NCBI GenBank assembly: GCA_938743325.2
Contig: OW568862.1
Span: 535,501-599,500, forward strand
DNA length: 64,000 nucleotides
From: Pycnococcus provasolii
Taxonomy: Eukaryota > Chlorophyta > Pseudoscourfieldiophyceae > Pseudoscourfieldiales > Pycnococcaceae
Reading direction: 5' to 3'
A program made the position numbers and the translations under genes. Under the pieces are notes generated by a model. The model made no database searches, was not told the DNA's origin, and saw only the letters and a program-made list of their open reading frames with translations. Shown here in pieces: positions 18,378 to 28,700 of this stretch (positions within the stretch are counted from its first letter, which is position 1; every line of letters begins with the position of its first letter).

Positions 18378-19302
18378 TCAGCCCACGCGCCGGCCAGTAG
18401 GTAAGCGCGGAGGAGTTCGCTGCAACTGCAAAAGCAGGCTCGGGTTCTTCAACTTCACGAGCGCGTTCACGTCCGCGAGACGCGCCGAGAGCAGCGCAAG
18501 CTTCGCCTTCACATTGTTGTACCGGTACGTGATCTGTTTGCGCACCGTCTCCTCGTCGCTTGCAGCAAACTCGACCGAGAGCAGCTCGACGAACTTGTAC
18601 TCCATGTTCTGCGTGTTAGTTTTGAGTCGTTTTGTGAGTGGCAGTAAACATTGAAAAGCAGGCTGCCCGTCGTGTGGCAAGCGCACCGTACCTGAATGAA
18701 GTCCAGGCGCGCCTTGCCATCATTCTTCATGACGAATACCGCGAGGTGCGTGTGAGGCTCCTTTATGCAGTGGTTGAGCATGCGCAGCAGCACGTTCGGG
18801 TACTCTCCGTAGTCCACCATGAGCTTCTGTGTCTGTGCGACGTCGCTGAAGCGCACGCTGTCCATTTCGTGTGTGTAGTGGAAGAAGAGGTTGCTTTCGC
18901 TGCTGAGCTCGACCACAACCCCAGGCGCGGCTGAGCCGGACACACCCGTTTCCATATCCGAGCTGACGACGATACGAACCTTGATTGCCTCGAGCGCACC
19001 CACCTCCTGCGGGTCGTCGTCGCCGCTGTCCTGACTCCTGAGTTCGAACGGCACCTCTCTTTCGTAGTACACCTTCATGCCGTTAGCGAGCGTCGGGTCC
19101 ATTCCGTCTATTGAGACAAAGTCTAGTTGAGACTGCAGCGACGTCGCGAGCGTGTCAGGCACAGACGGCGCCGACCTGTAAGTGCGCGAACCAGAAACGA
19201 GTTTGAGACGTGCGCGTGTGTGTTCAAGAAGGGGTTAACGTGAGTGCTCTGTGTATTCTAGCGCATGTGCATGTCGCGGTGAACGAACACGCACCCTGCC
19301 AT
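18378..19302 (-). CDS. SAS6L: SAS-6-like (SAS6L) centriole/conoid-type protein
   Basis: Three exons on the minus strand: 19302-19295 (only 8 nt, ATGGCAGG), 19175-18692 and 18608-18378, giving 240 residues. Donors are GTGCGT and GTACGG, acceptors TTACAG and ACGCAG, and phases match. The protein is a SAS-6 N-terminal domain: YYEREVPFELRSQD, VVELSSESNLFFHYTHEM, F-x-x-V-x-x-TQKLMVDYGEYPNVLLRMLNHC, then (across the second junction) DFIQNMEYKFVELLSVEFAASDE. It stops about 65 residues after the junction, with no room for the long coiled coil of canonical SAS-6. This matches the SAS6-like paralogue known at the conoid/apical region of Apicomplexa and near the basal plate of trypanosome flagella. The first exon is short, and I infer it from splice signals. 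Confidence 0.75.
18609..18691 (-). other. 83-nt intron in the SAS-6-like gene
   Basis: GT at 18691-18690 and AG ending at 18609, read on the minus strand, in phase 0. Skipping it joins RLDFIQ to NMEYKF, a continuous conserved stretch of the SAS-6-like family, while reading through gives an unrelated tail. Confidence 0.75.
19176..19294 (-). other. 119-nt first intron in the SAS-6-like gene
   Basis: Donor GTGCGT at 19294 and acceptor ACTTACAG ending at 19176 on the minus strand. It follows an 8-nt coding segment, ATGGCAGG. Without it exon 2 has no ATG before the conserved core, which is the reason for proposing it. Confidence 0.55.
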
Positions 19303-20264
19303 GGTACAGTACGTGTCTTGCTTTGCGTGTGGTGGAGCTTTACGGCCGGCCTTAAGGAGAGGCTTAAGGTGGAGTGGTGGTGTCTTAAGGCGAGTCTTCT
19401 TCGCGTCGGGAGTCGGGGTAAGGCGAGGCGAGGGAGGGAAGGAAGGGGGACGGCCGGGGTGGGGTGGTCAAAGGACTCAAAGCTTGCTTTGGACGATCCG
19501 GAGCACTCCAAGGCTGGATGGAGCAAGGCAAGGCGAGCCCTCTCGAACCCCACAACCCGCATGGCGCATGGGAAGGCGTAGGAAGGAAGGCCCTACGAGT
19601 TGGGAAAGCACGAGTCCAACGGCTACCCGGTTAGGGGTCTCCCCACGCTGGGGATCCACGCTTGGTGTGTTGCACCAGTCCGACCAAGGTTCCAAAATCG
19701 CCCCTGAATCGCCCCCAGATGCGGCACCACCTTGCGGCACCTGCTTTTTTGCGTACAGTATTCTTTCTCGTTTCGTATTCCGTGCTCGGCAACGAAGTGC
19801 TCGGGACCCTGTTGTTGTCCGGACTCCTCCCTCTCCCTCCCTCCCTCCCTCCCTCGCCCGGCGCCCGGCACCCCGGCGGGCGGCGGCGTACTTCCTACCC
19901 GTGCCCGTGGGGGGGACACCGAATAACTCCGCCCCATCCGCCCGCCCTCCGTCTCGCCTCATACTTGGCAAAGGAGAACATCTGCACAACTCCAAGCATA
20001 ACCACTCGTTTGTTGTATGCTACGGACGACACGCTGCTGCGATCACTCTGCTTCTACACAAACACCTTTCCACCATTACCAACCTACTCCCCTCCAGCGC
20101 CTGGAGCAGAGCACCAGCTTTTTGCATGGGCCACGAAAACGCAACTCTCAGACAACTACCCACAGCGTACTCGGAGCACAGAGACTACTACTGTGCAGCA
20201 GACAACCATACCGTTGTCACCGTTATTTGAACAACTACTACAACACATCTGCTAATTCTTCAAC
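19303..20264. other. intergenic region, divergent promoters of SAS6L and eIF5
   Basis: About 960 bp between two divergent genes. It holds a GTACAGTAC motif right at the SAS6L start (19301-19315), a G/A-rich stretch at 19420-19460, and a CCCT/CCTC polypyrimidine tract at about 19826-19860. Long open frames exist on both strands, but their products are Arg/Pro/Ser-rich without domains and I do not accept them as genes. Confidence 0.5.
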
Positions 20265-21509
20265 ATGGCGCTCAACATCGGCGCGGAGAACGCGGGCGAC
20301 CAGTTCTACCGCTACAAGATGCCTAAGCTCATCGCGAAGATCGAAGGGCGAGGAAACGGAATCAAGACGAACGTCGTGAACATGGTGGACATCGCGAAGG
20401 CGCTCGCAAGACCGCCCAGCTACACCACCAAGTTCTTCGGATGCGAGCTAGGCGCGCAGTCCAACTGGAACGAACAGGAGGAGCGCGCGATCGTCAACGG
20501 AGCGTTCACCAGCGAGAAGATGCAGGAAACGCTGGAAGGCTTCATCAAGAAGTTTGTCACGTGCTTCAGCTGCGGAAACCCAGAGACGGTGATGGAGGTG
20601 ATTGGAAAAGGCGATGACATCACGCTCACGTGCAAGGCGTGTGGCCACGTCAGCCACGTCGACATGAGGCACAAGCTCACGACATTCATCATCAAAAACC
20701 CACCCGTGAACAAGAAAAGCAAGAAAGACAAGCAGCTACGCGCAGCTGAGCAGGAGCGCGAGAAGGTGGGTGCAGAGCTCGACGCACAGGAGAAGAAGGA
20801 GAAAAAGGAGAAAAAGGAGAAGAAGGAGAAGAAAGAGAAGAAGGAGAAGAAAGAGAAGAAAGAAAAAAAGGAGAAGAAGGAGAAGGCTGAGGACGAGGCA
20901 ACGGCGTCAATGAGCGCACTGCACGTTGACGACGACGACGACGACGACAGTGCTGATGGCAGCGGTGACGCGAATGGCGGTGAGGATCCTTTTGAAGAAG
21001 TTTCTCAGGCTGCGATGGTCTTGGAGATGATGCTCGGCGGTGACGCGACGGAGGTGGCGGCGAAGGCCAAGGAACTCGACGATGAAGAATGGGGTGGCTC
21101 TCGTGTTCTGTTCTGGGCAATGGCTGCACCTGACTATCCCGAAGTATCCCAGGTGGCACCGTCGGTTACGAAGGAAAAGTCCAAGGCAGCACTCGCTTTG
21201 CTATCGGACGGGAAATCGCAGATGAATTTTCTGATGGCGTGGGAGCAGTTTGTCGTAGCCAAGGCTGTCGAACATCCCGATCTGCTGAAGGAGGCGCCGA
21301 AAGTTTTGAAGGCTCTGTATGATCATGACCTGGCGGACGAGGATGTGATCCTGCTGTGGGCGGATAAAAAAGGAGCAGCGCTGTCGGCGAAACGTGGCAT
21401 CCCCGCTGAGGGATCGGCTTTGATTCGCAAGCGCTCGGGCCCTTTCGTCGAGTGGCTCAAGGAAGCTGAAGACAGTGATGACGACGAGGATGACGACGAG
21501 GAGGAGTGA
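20265..21509 (+). CDS. eIF5: translation initiation factor eIF5
   Basis: 414-residue eIF5, the GTPase activator of eIF2 in start-codon selection. The N-terminal domain has the FYRYKMP motif with the arginine finger at Arg16, followed by KIEGRGNGIKTNVVN, FGCELGAQ and a C4 zinc ribbon (Cys100, Cys103, Cys123, Cys126). The C-terminal W2-type HEAT domain covers about residues 255-400 and ends in acidic/aromatic boxes (FVEWLKEAEDSDDDEDDDEEE). Between them runs an unusual lysine/glutamate array of repeated KKE units (residues 176-207) and an Asp run. The gene is intronless, and the start ATGGCGCTCAAC fits the family N-terminus. Confidence 0.95.
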   Translation: MALNIGAENAGDQFYRYKMPKLIAKIEGRGNGIKTNVVNMVDIAKALARPPSYTTKFFGCELGAQSNWNEQEERAIVNGAFTSEKMQETLEGFIKKFVTCFSCGNPETVMEVIGKGDDITLTCKACGHVSHVDMRHKLTTFIIKNPPVNKKSKKDKQLRAAEQEREKVGAELDAQEKKEKKEKKEKKEKKEKKEKKEKKEKKEKKEKAEDEATASMSALHVDDDDDDDSADGSGDANGGEDPFEEVSQAAMVLEMMLGGDATEVAAKAKELDDEEWGGSRVLFWAMAAPDYPEVSQVAPSVTKEKSKAALALLSDGKSQMNFLMAWEQFVVAKAVEHPDLLKEAPKVLKALYDHDLADEDVILLWADKKGAALSAKRGIPAEGSALIRKRSGPFVEWLKEAEDSDDDEDDDEEE

Positions 21510-21641
21510 TGCTGAGAAGTGGCATCTCAGTGAAGAGGGATTTACAAAATTGAAAAAATAAAAACTGGGATTTCTCAATTGCTCAAAATTTACAATAAAA
21601 AATAAAAAATTAGTTTTGACGGATGTTATTTATGACGGATC

Positions 21642-23465
21642 CTAATCCTTAAGTATCGTCACGACGGCTGACCGAATCCCACTAGGTGCGCCGTCGTCGT
21701 TCGAGCGCACAGCGTACGTTACGATGATATGGCCGATATCCAAGTCAACTGCAAGCTTATTATTATCCTTCTCGTCCTCCCCCGCCTTTTGATGCACCTC
21801 TTCCTTGGATTGCACATTGAGAATGGCGACGTAAGGTTCCGTCACGTGGATTGCGCCAATACCACGCGTTGACTCGACTGTCGTGACATGTTTCCATGTT
21901 CGACCCTCGTCGTCACTTGCAGCGAGCTCGAGATTTGTCGAACCCTTCGAACGCGCCTCGTACGCGGCCACAACCGCATCGCCAATCGTTGCAAGTGCAA
22001 CGTAACCTGCAGGCATCACCTGGAATGTGCAAAGCGATGAACGTGAGAATGTGCCGTGAACGCTTGGGGCAACCGCACGATACCATCGCGAGCCGCGCCG
22101 AAACAATATCAGTATACGACCTTCCGGCAGCACGGCAAGCGCGCCGTCGCTAGCACTGTCCGTGGCATCCACGGGCGCCCTCATCGAATGCCACGCGTCG
22201 CCGTCCGTCTCGCGCCACACGATACCAACGCCCGTCGCCATTCCTCCTAGACATGCTCTATTCACAACAGGGGCAACAACGCAACTCTGCCACCGTGCTG
22301 CATTCGGCGCCGTCGCATTCCCCGCGCACGACACCGTCATTGGAGGCCCAAGCGTGATCGCGCCGGTGATCGATGCAGGCCAGCGTATAGGTACAAAATG
22401 CGTAGTGCCCGCTTCGTGTATGGGGGACTCGGCGATTGCGCCAGCGGCAACGGGTGCGCCACGTCGCGCAGCATGCGCGCATGCATCCGGAACCTGGAGT
22501 GTAAGCGTTGCGCTTGTTTGCTCTCGCGCAACGTATAGCTGCGGATTGCCAATCCAAGTCGACTTCTTTGCTGGGTCGCCCTGCCCATGGGACCCGGCAA
22601 GAATGCGTCGCCTTCTCGTTAAACCTTCGTAGGGACGAACTGCCACCTTTCCGTGTCGGTGGAGGCGCGAGGCGACGGGCGCCAGCACTTGGAATGCTGA
22701 TGCGGCGGCGGCGGCGTCGCCAGACCCGGCGTCCTCGCCTTCGTATCCGTCTCCGTCGTCCGCGGAGGAGGATGTTGGCCAGACGGATCGCAGCACCGCC
22801 GTCACAATACCACCATTTAGCGTGGTCCCGACACGGCGTGTAGAATGCGCCACCGTCGGCACATCCCAGCGCAGTGCAAGCCCAGCGCCGTGCACGAAGC
22901 CAGCCTCATTGCCGTCAGCCTTCATACTCTCCGCCGTCGCGCGTGCCACTCTGATCGTGCGCGCCGCGACTCCCTTCACTCCCGCGCCTCCAGTGGTGTA
23001 CGCGACAACCGCTCCGTTCAAGCCGTCCGCAGAAATAGCTGGTGCGGCGAACGTGTGCCTGCTCCCACAGGCAACTTCGACCCATGCGTAGGAAGCACAA
23101 GCAGCTGCGATGGGTCCGTCTGCCAACGCGCCCGCCTTGTTCAGCCGCTGCGCTGTACAGCTGGGTAGTCGCCGCGCCGTCATCCGTTCCCACACTGCAG
23201 TGCAGCTTCTCCTCTTCTCACGCCGTGAGGCCGCACTTCCGTACGTTGCAAACGCAGCTGTGAATAGCGCAATTGTTGCCACGGCCGCTACCACGACACG
23301 TCGTCGCGCGTTGACCGAGGACGCATGCTTGTGCTCCTTGACGCCCGAGTACGTTACCGAGTCCGAGCGTACCTTTGCACGACCATCACCATTTCGCGTC
23401 ACCACGCTGTGGTGGTGTGGTTTGCCAGCACGCCGTGCCGATGACGACGCGTGCGTGTGGTGCAT
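21642..23465 (-). CDS. membrane-anchored sialidase-like (Asp-box) protein
   Basis: 607-residue protein with a basic His/Arg-rich cytoplasmic N-terminus and one transmembrane segment (RRRVVVAAVATIALFTAAFATYGSA, around residue 60), giving type II topology. The rest resembles a divergent sialidase propeller: VGIVWRETDGDAWHSM, ILILFRRGSRWYRAV, and a clear Asp box ASDDEGRTWKHV, with regular beta-rich blocks between. Only one canonical Asp box is seen, so catalytic function is uncertain. The domain family is shared with the protein at 2921-5470, but the two are distant. First in-frame ATG is at 23465. Confidence 0.55.
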   Translation of the reverse strand: MHHTHASSSARRAGKPHHHSVVTRNGDGRAKVRSDSVTYSGVKEHKHASSVNARRRVVVAAVATIALFTAAFATYGSAASRREKRRSCTAVWERMTARRLPSCTAQRLNKAGALADGPIAAACASYAWVEVACGSRHTFAAPAISADGLNGAVVAYTTGGAGVKGVAARTIRVARATAESMKADGNEAGFVHGAGLALRWDVPTVAHSTRRVGTTLNGGIVTAVLRSVWPTSSSADDGDGYEGEDAGSGDAAAAASAFQVLAPVASRLHRHGKVAVRPYEGLTRRRRILAGSHGQGDPAKKSTWIGNPQLYVAREQTSATLTLQVPDACAHAARRGAPVAAGAIAESPIHEAGTTHFVPIRWPASITGAITLGPPMTVSCAGNATAPNAARWQSCVVAPVVNRACLGGMATGVGIVWRETDGDAWHSMRAPVDATDSASDGALAVLPEGRILILFRRGSRWYRAVAPSVHGTFSRSSLCTFQVMPAGYVALATIGDAVVAAYEARSKGSTNLELAASDDEGRTWKHVTTVESTRGIGAIHVTEPYVAILNVQSKEEVHQKAGEDEKDNNKLAVDLDIGHIIVTYAVRSNDDGAPSGIRSAVVTILKD

Positions 23466-23658
23466 CGCCACCACACGCGCTTCAAATTCGTCTCCGTAGG
23501 TGGTTCTTTGCAAGTCCAGCTGATGTTATGTAACGAACCTCCAGTCGTGCGTTGGGCGGGGTGGTCCAAATTTTAACCCCTTCCTCCCAACATACCACCC
23601 TAAACTTTGACCTACTCCAGTCCCGGCCGCGAAAGATTCGCGTCACCATCACCGTTTC

Positions 23659-25749
23659 ATGTTCGTCGTGCGGTGGCGACCCCGTCTCCTCCTCTCTCTG
23701 GCGGTAGTCTGCTGTCTGAGATGCTCTCCGAGAGCAACGGCCGCACCGGTAGACTGGCCGGCAGATAAGGCAACAACTAGCGCAGACCTCGCGGCGGAAG
23801 CCAGGGAAGCAAGCGAACAGATTGAGCGGATTTTGTCGGAGCAAACGAAGCGCGCGGCGGAACTCAACGCCCTCTTGGAAAAGCAAGCGCGCAGGCTGGC
23901 ACGTTTAAGGCAGGAACACGCAAGCGAGGATGTTCGCTCAACTGTCGACTTCAGTGCGGGTGTGTGCGCGAGTTCCAGTACCGGCCACGCCGACGATGCG
24001 ACGGCGTGCGCAGCCGCAGAAAGCGACGCGCCGATGTCAAGCCAGCTGAACGCACCAGGAACAGACGTCGTTCCAGTGTCTACGACAGATCAACCTTATA
24101 TGAGGTATAGCGTTGCGCGCGGGGGCGACGCTTTCGCAGACCATTTCCGTTTAGCAGGCGCCGTGCAGCTCGATGGCGAAGTCACCGCTACCACACCGCT
24201 CCCTCACGACACTCCCAAGGGCATGCCGCGATATGTCGCACTCGCTGACGCACTCGGTGCTCTGTATGTATTCCACGTCGCAGACGGAGCTCTCGCAGCA
24301 AGAATCGATGCATCATTTTCGGGCGACGACACATCCATTAAGACGAGCGGCACGGGCGCGCACGTCACCGCCTTGCACGCCTACCTTAAGCGACGCAACG
24401 AGACGATGATAATCGCGGGGCGATCAGACGGCTCTCTCGCCGTGCTGCGCGCGGTGGAATCGGGCGTCGTGCGCTCACGTTCAGCACGCGGGGGGCAACC
24501 TGCAGTGAGCCACCGCGAAGATCGGCCACAGCTCGCGCTTTCGCATGCGACGGTGTTGCACGGAGGGGATGGTGTACGTTGCAGACCCCGAGGAGGGGGA
24601 GGCGATGGAGACGAAGACACACTCCCGGCATCGCTAGGCGCGGTGATTGTCATCGATGCTGTGAAACAGCCAAACGGAATGCGACTGCTTGCTGCGATGG
24701 ATGCCAGAGGTACTGCGGCACTTTTCGACGAAGCGAGCGGGCGGCTGCAGCCATATTCGATTGTGCGTGCTGCCGTGCCAACTGTGGGATTAAAGCTCAC
24801 GTTGGGAGGAAGTATGCTCTTAATGATTGCGCGGGACGGACGCGCGCTCGTCGCCGAGGTGGCCCGCCCCCCATCACGCCTTCCAGTGGAAGCGAGGGCT
24901 ACGATGCTCAAGGAGTTGCCACTTTGTGTGACGCCGTCAGCCGCGGAATGCCGCGGCACGAATGGATCATCCATTGCTACGGTTGCGTTTGAAATGCACG
25001 CGGTGAGTCGAATCAATGCTGTCACGGACGAGGGCGACTTGCTGTGGTTTTCCGTGGCTATCTCGCAGCGGCCAAAGCAGACAGCGCCAAAAAGGGCGAA
25101 GAAGGCGTCGACGGCTGACGGACAGAGCGATGGCACCTCGCAGGTCGCGGCGGCTCGTCTTGACGTCGACGGTGGGCCAGACGTCAGGTGCCACGTTCGT
25201 GCACGGCGAATTGGTACCGCACATGCTGGAGCGAGCACCCTTGTGACGCTGAAGGGGTACCTGCTTAGCTGGGGCAGTCTCGGTGCGGCGGTGCTAAATG
25301 TGACACTCGCTTCTCAGAAACTCACGCCTGACCTTGCTCTTGCCTCACCTGCAGCCGATGTGGCGGCAATGTTTGGAGGTGACCCTGCCACGCAGGGCAC
25401 AGTGGTTGCAGCATCAAATCGAAATCGATTCCTCTTGTTGTCGTTCACCGACGGCGTCGTGGCTTGGTTCCGTTCGGATCTGCCATTGCACAGGCCCCCG
25501 GACTTCAACACGAAAACGTGGTCACAACCACTCTTCCTCGTCGCCATGGTGCTCGTGGGAGTTTACCAGTTCACGCGCCGCGGCGGTGGTGCATTTGGAG
25601 GCAGTGGTTTTGGCGGAGGCATGGGAGGTGGTTCAATGGGAGGGATGGGATCAGCAATGGGAGGAATGGAGGATATCGATATGGCAATGAGGTCGATGGC
25701 AGGCGGTTCTATGCCTGGCAGAATGGGTGGTGGACCTGGTTATCGTTAG
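23659..25749 (+). CDS. secreted/membrane propeller-like protein with Gly/Met-rich tail
   Basis: 696-residue protein. A signal peptide (MFVVRWRPRLLLSLAVVCCLRC, cleavage after ATAA) is followed by a coiled-coil helix (residues 40-90, EASEQIERILSEQTKR...LEKQARRLARLRQE), then a long beta-rich region with propeller-like blades, such as YVALADALGALYVFHVADGALAARI. A single span near the end (LFLVAMVLVGVYQFTRR) precedes a short tail of Gly/Met repeats (GGGMGGGSMGGMG). This layout resembles the plant uncharacterised membrane protein At1g75140; I recall that resemblance only loosely and could not test it. Predicted topology is type I with an extracellular propeller and a short cytoplasmic tail. Confidence 0.55.
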   Translation: MFVVRWRPRLLLSLAVVCCLRCSPRATAAPVDWPADKATTSADLAAEAREASEQIERILSEQTKRAAELNALLEKQARRLARLRQEHASEDVRSTVDFSAGVCASSSTGHADDATACAAAESDAPMSSQLNAPGTDVVPVSTTDQPYMRYSVARGGDAFADHFRLAGAVQLDGEVTATTPLPHDTPKGMPRYVALADALGALYVFHVADGALAARIDASFSGDDTSIKTSGTGAHVTALHAYLKRRNETMIIAGRSDGSLAVLRAVESGVVRSRSARGGQPAVSHREDRPQLALSHATVLHGGDGVRCRPRGGGGDGDEDTLPASLGAVIVIDAVKQPNGMRLLAAMDARGTAALFDEASGRLQPYSIVRAAVPTVGLKLTLGGSMLLMIARDGRALVAEVARPPSRLPVEARATMLKELPLCVTPSAAECRGTNGSSIATVAFEMHAVSRINAVTDEGDLLWFSVAISQRPKQTAPKRAKKASTADGQSDGTSQVAAARLDVDGGPDVRCHVRARRIGTAHAGASTLVTLKGYLLSWGSLGAAVLNVTLASQKLTPDLALASPAADVAAMFGGDPATQGTVVAASNRNRFLLLSFTDGVVAWFRSDLPLHRPPDFNTKTWSQPLFLVAMVLVGVYQFTRRGGGAFGGSGFGGGMGGGSMGGMGSAMGGMEDIDMAMRSMAGGSMPGRMGGGPGYR

Positions 25750-25762
25750 CTACAATTCACTT

Positions 25763-28700
25763 TCATCTCCATTCCGAAGATACATCTGACGCCGAAACTG
25801 GAGCAGCCGTCGTAGCAACTCGCAATTGACTCTGAGAGCGCCAAGTTTCGAATGTAACAGGCCAGGCGTTGGTTGATGTGTGCCACGCCATTGCATGCAA
25901 TAGCACCATATGAGATAATAGTCTTTCCATCGACGCGATTCTATTCTCCCACCAAGTTTCACAAGCCCCCGCTTCCGAGAAAAGCTCCAATAAGTTTGGA
26001 GCATCTGTGGAGGATTTAGGAACATCGTCGACCTTCACGCCTTCGCGAAGAATTGGAAGCTGAGACGATTCAGTCTGAGCGTCAGCTGACTGCATGACCA
26101 CTCCGCTTCCAAAATTCAAGAATGTCTCGCTGTGTTCCAGAGATGGATGCCTCAATGAGCGCTGGTGGCGGATGGACCCATTAGCCCAGCTTCCACTTCC
26201 AGAATCATTTCGATCAAGAGTCCCGCTCTTGTCTTGAAGCGTGCTGCCTGGAATTCCGACAACGCTCGCAAGCTTTGCGAGGTTCGCGGCGGAACCTTCG
26301 ACCGAATTCTCCATCCTTTCAGCGAAGCTTGACAATCTTGCCATGCTGCCTATAGCCGCTGCCGCCTCGAAGGCTCCCAGCATTCGTAAGGGACCTACTG
26401 CGGAGCTCGATTTCACGCCTGTTCTTGAGAATAATGGACGTACGCTATGCTCAGAAATGCTTTCCGACCGAGCCAAGCTCGCCACCATGGCATAATTTTG
26501 AGCAAGTGTATTCATGTCTTCGGCGTGTAGAGAGACAAGTGCGTGCATGCCAATAGCATAACTTCTATCAACCTCAAATTGCCCGCTAGGATTAGGGCTG
26601 ATGCCTTCTGTTATTTTCTTTGCTTCATTTTGCCCAAGATGTTTAAGTGTCTGCAGCTGATCTCCTGGACCAGGCATGTGTTTGAGCTCTTTCGCTGTGT
26701 TCTTTGCCACTGCATCAGATGTAGCTGCCGTCTCACCGCATGATGTGAATGTCCCCGATGCTAGACGTTCTGTGACAAAATCGGGTCGATGCTTTGGAAG
26801 AGCAACATGTCCATCCAGTGCCACGGAATCAATAAACGGATTGTGCCCCACGGTAATAACCTCTGGACCAAAACCCAGGTTGCATGGGCCCGCTAAACCA
26901 GCACCCGGACGTAGCCATCGCTTCATGTTAGGACGCAACCAGCTTGGAACAAAAGGGTGAACGATGCATTTTGCTTGCCGAAGTGCGAGAAGGATCCATG
27001 ATTCTGCGCGCATCTGTGACCACAGCCTTCCGTCGGGCCGACCAGCGAGGATGAGTACTCCTCGAACGACTCGGTGAGTAAACCTATGAACAAAGTGATC
27101 CACGGCAGATGCGCCATGCACATCGAGTCCGTTTGACGAGTAGCTCAGCGAAAAAAGTTTGCTCGCAAAAGCCTCGAGAGTTTGGTGCACGTAAGGCACA
27201 TCTGCGATCACGATCGTTCGCTTGCCCATTCTTGCAAACGGCGCCCTACACTGGTACCACCTAAGCGCAAGTGCACTCCACATGGGAAGGAAGATGTAGA
27301 TGATTGCGTCAATGCTCTTCAACGCATAAATGAGAAGGTCCCATAGACCAAATGCAAGTGCGGCTGATTGGCTGCGAGGCACGGGTTTAGCATCAGCGTT
27401 GATCAAATTCGGTACCTCAAGCGCACCATTCCCACATGCACGCAATGATAACGCATCGCCAAACGACTGTGCGTCACCCGAAGATCGCTCTGCACCGGCG
27501 GAACATGCCACGCGCGTTACGGCCCATAAACCGAATTGCGCGGCAGGCAGTTGCAAAATAACTATTGTCACAGCTATGTAGAACGCAGAGAGAATCCAAG
27601 ACCTTGGCGATTCAAGGATGTGTTCGGCCCAATGACGTCCAAGCGCGGTAAGATGAGAATGTGTCGCTGAGCCTTCGGAAGTGCCGACGATCTTTGGTAG
27701 AGCAAAGAGAATGCTCATATCTGAGCACCTACGCAAACCTAAAGCATTTTCCTCACTAAGCGTAATGGCTTCGGCAATCGCGACGTGATCTGGAGCTCCC
27801 GAGGAGGAGGCGAGTCTCCCAGTCGACGCGTTCCTGAGCATGCGAAATTTTGTACTGGGTGGGATGCGATTCGACGATGCTTCGATTGCACGTTCGCGTG
27901 TAGACTTTGTTGTACCCAATCCGCCATCACGGCGATCACGATGCGTCCTCTCCACGATGTAGAGCATCAACTCTGTAAGTGTGTGGTGCATTGCCAGCAC
28001 GCTCAACGAACATGGCTCAGATGGTCGCCAGCCTGCCATCGTGTCGAAAACGCAGCCCTTCCACGGGCAGCCTTTGTACACGTATTGTCCAACAGCCTGA
28101 GCCATCTTCGAGTCCACGCTCCCCGCAACGACGAAAAGGCGGTCTGGCGGTAACAAGCCTGCGAGAGCGTGCGTGGCGTGCATGGTTGGAAACGTTTGTC
28201 CGCTGTGGCTCAGCGCTACCACGATTGTTCTTTTCAGATCGATGTTGACGCTGCAGAAAGAAAACCCAGTCATGGCGAACGATCCCTTCGAGTTGCTAAG
28301 GACACCGATTACCTTATTCGCGGAGACGGGAATTACGCGCAGGCACGGGAAGAGGTTTTGCAGGTCACTTGCAAACTGCTCACCAACCCACAGCGAGACC
28401 TCCACACCCATTACGAGCACGTCAACGGCGACGCGCTCTGAAGCCACATCCGAAAGCGAATCAGAAGTGGCGTGAAGCTTGCGTAACACAGCCTCTCTGA
28501 TTGCCGCGTAGAAGTTGCGCGCTGTCTTGACATTGTATGAGGAACTGTCTTTCCATGACTCGCGAATCTTATTGAGTACCATCGGAACATCGGCAAGATC
28601 GTTTCCAACCAAATCACAAGCGCTTGGCACGGCTAATCTCTGCAGGCTCTCAACAACAGGTTGTTGGGAAATGTACGAGTTGTTGCCAAGCTCAATTAGA

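Noticed and set aside
19301-20230. Plus-strand open frame of 309 codons upstream of eIF5
   Set aside because: Arg/Pro/Ser-rich with no domain, lying in a divergent promoter region.
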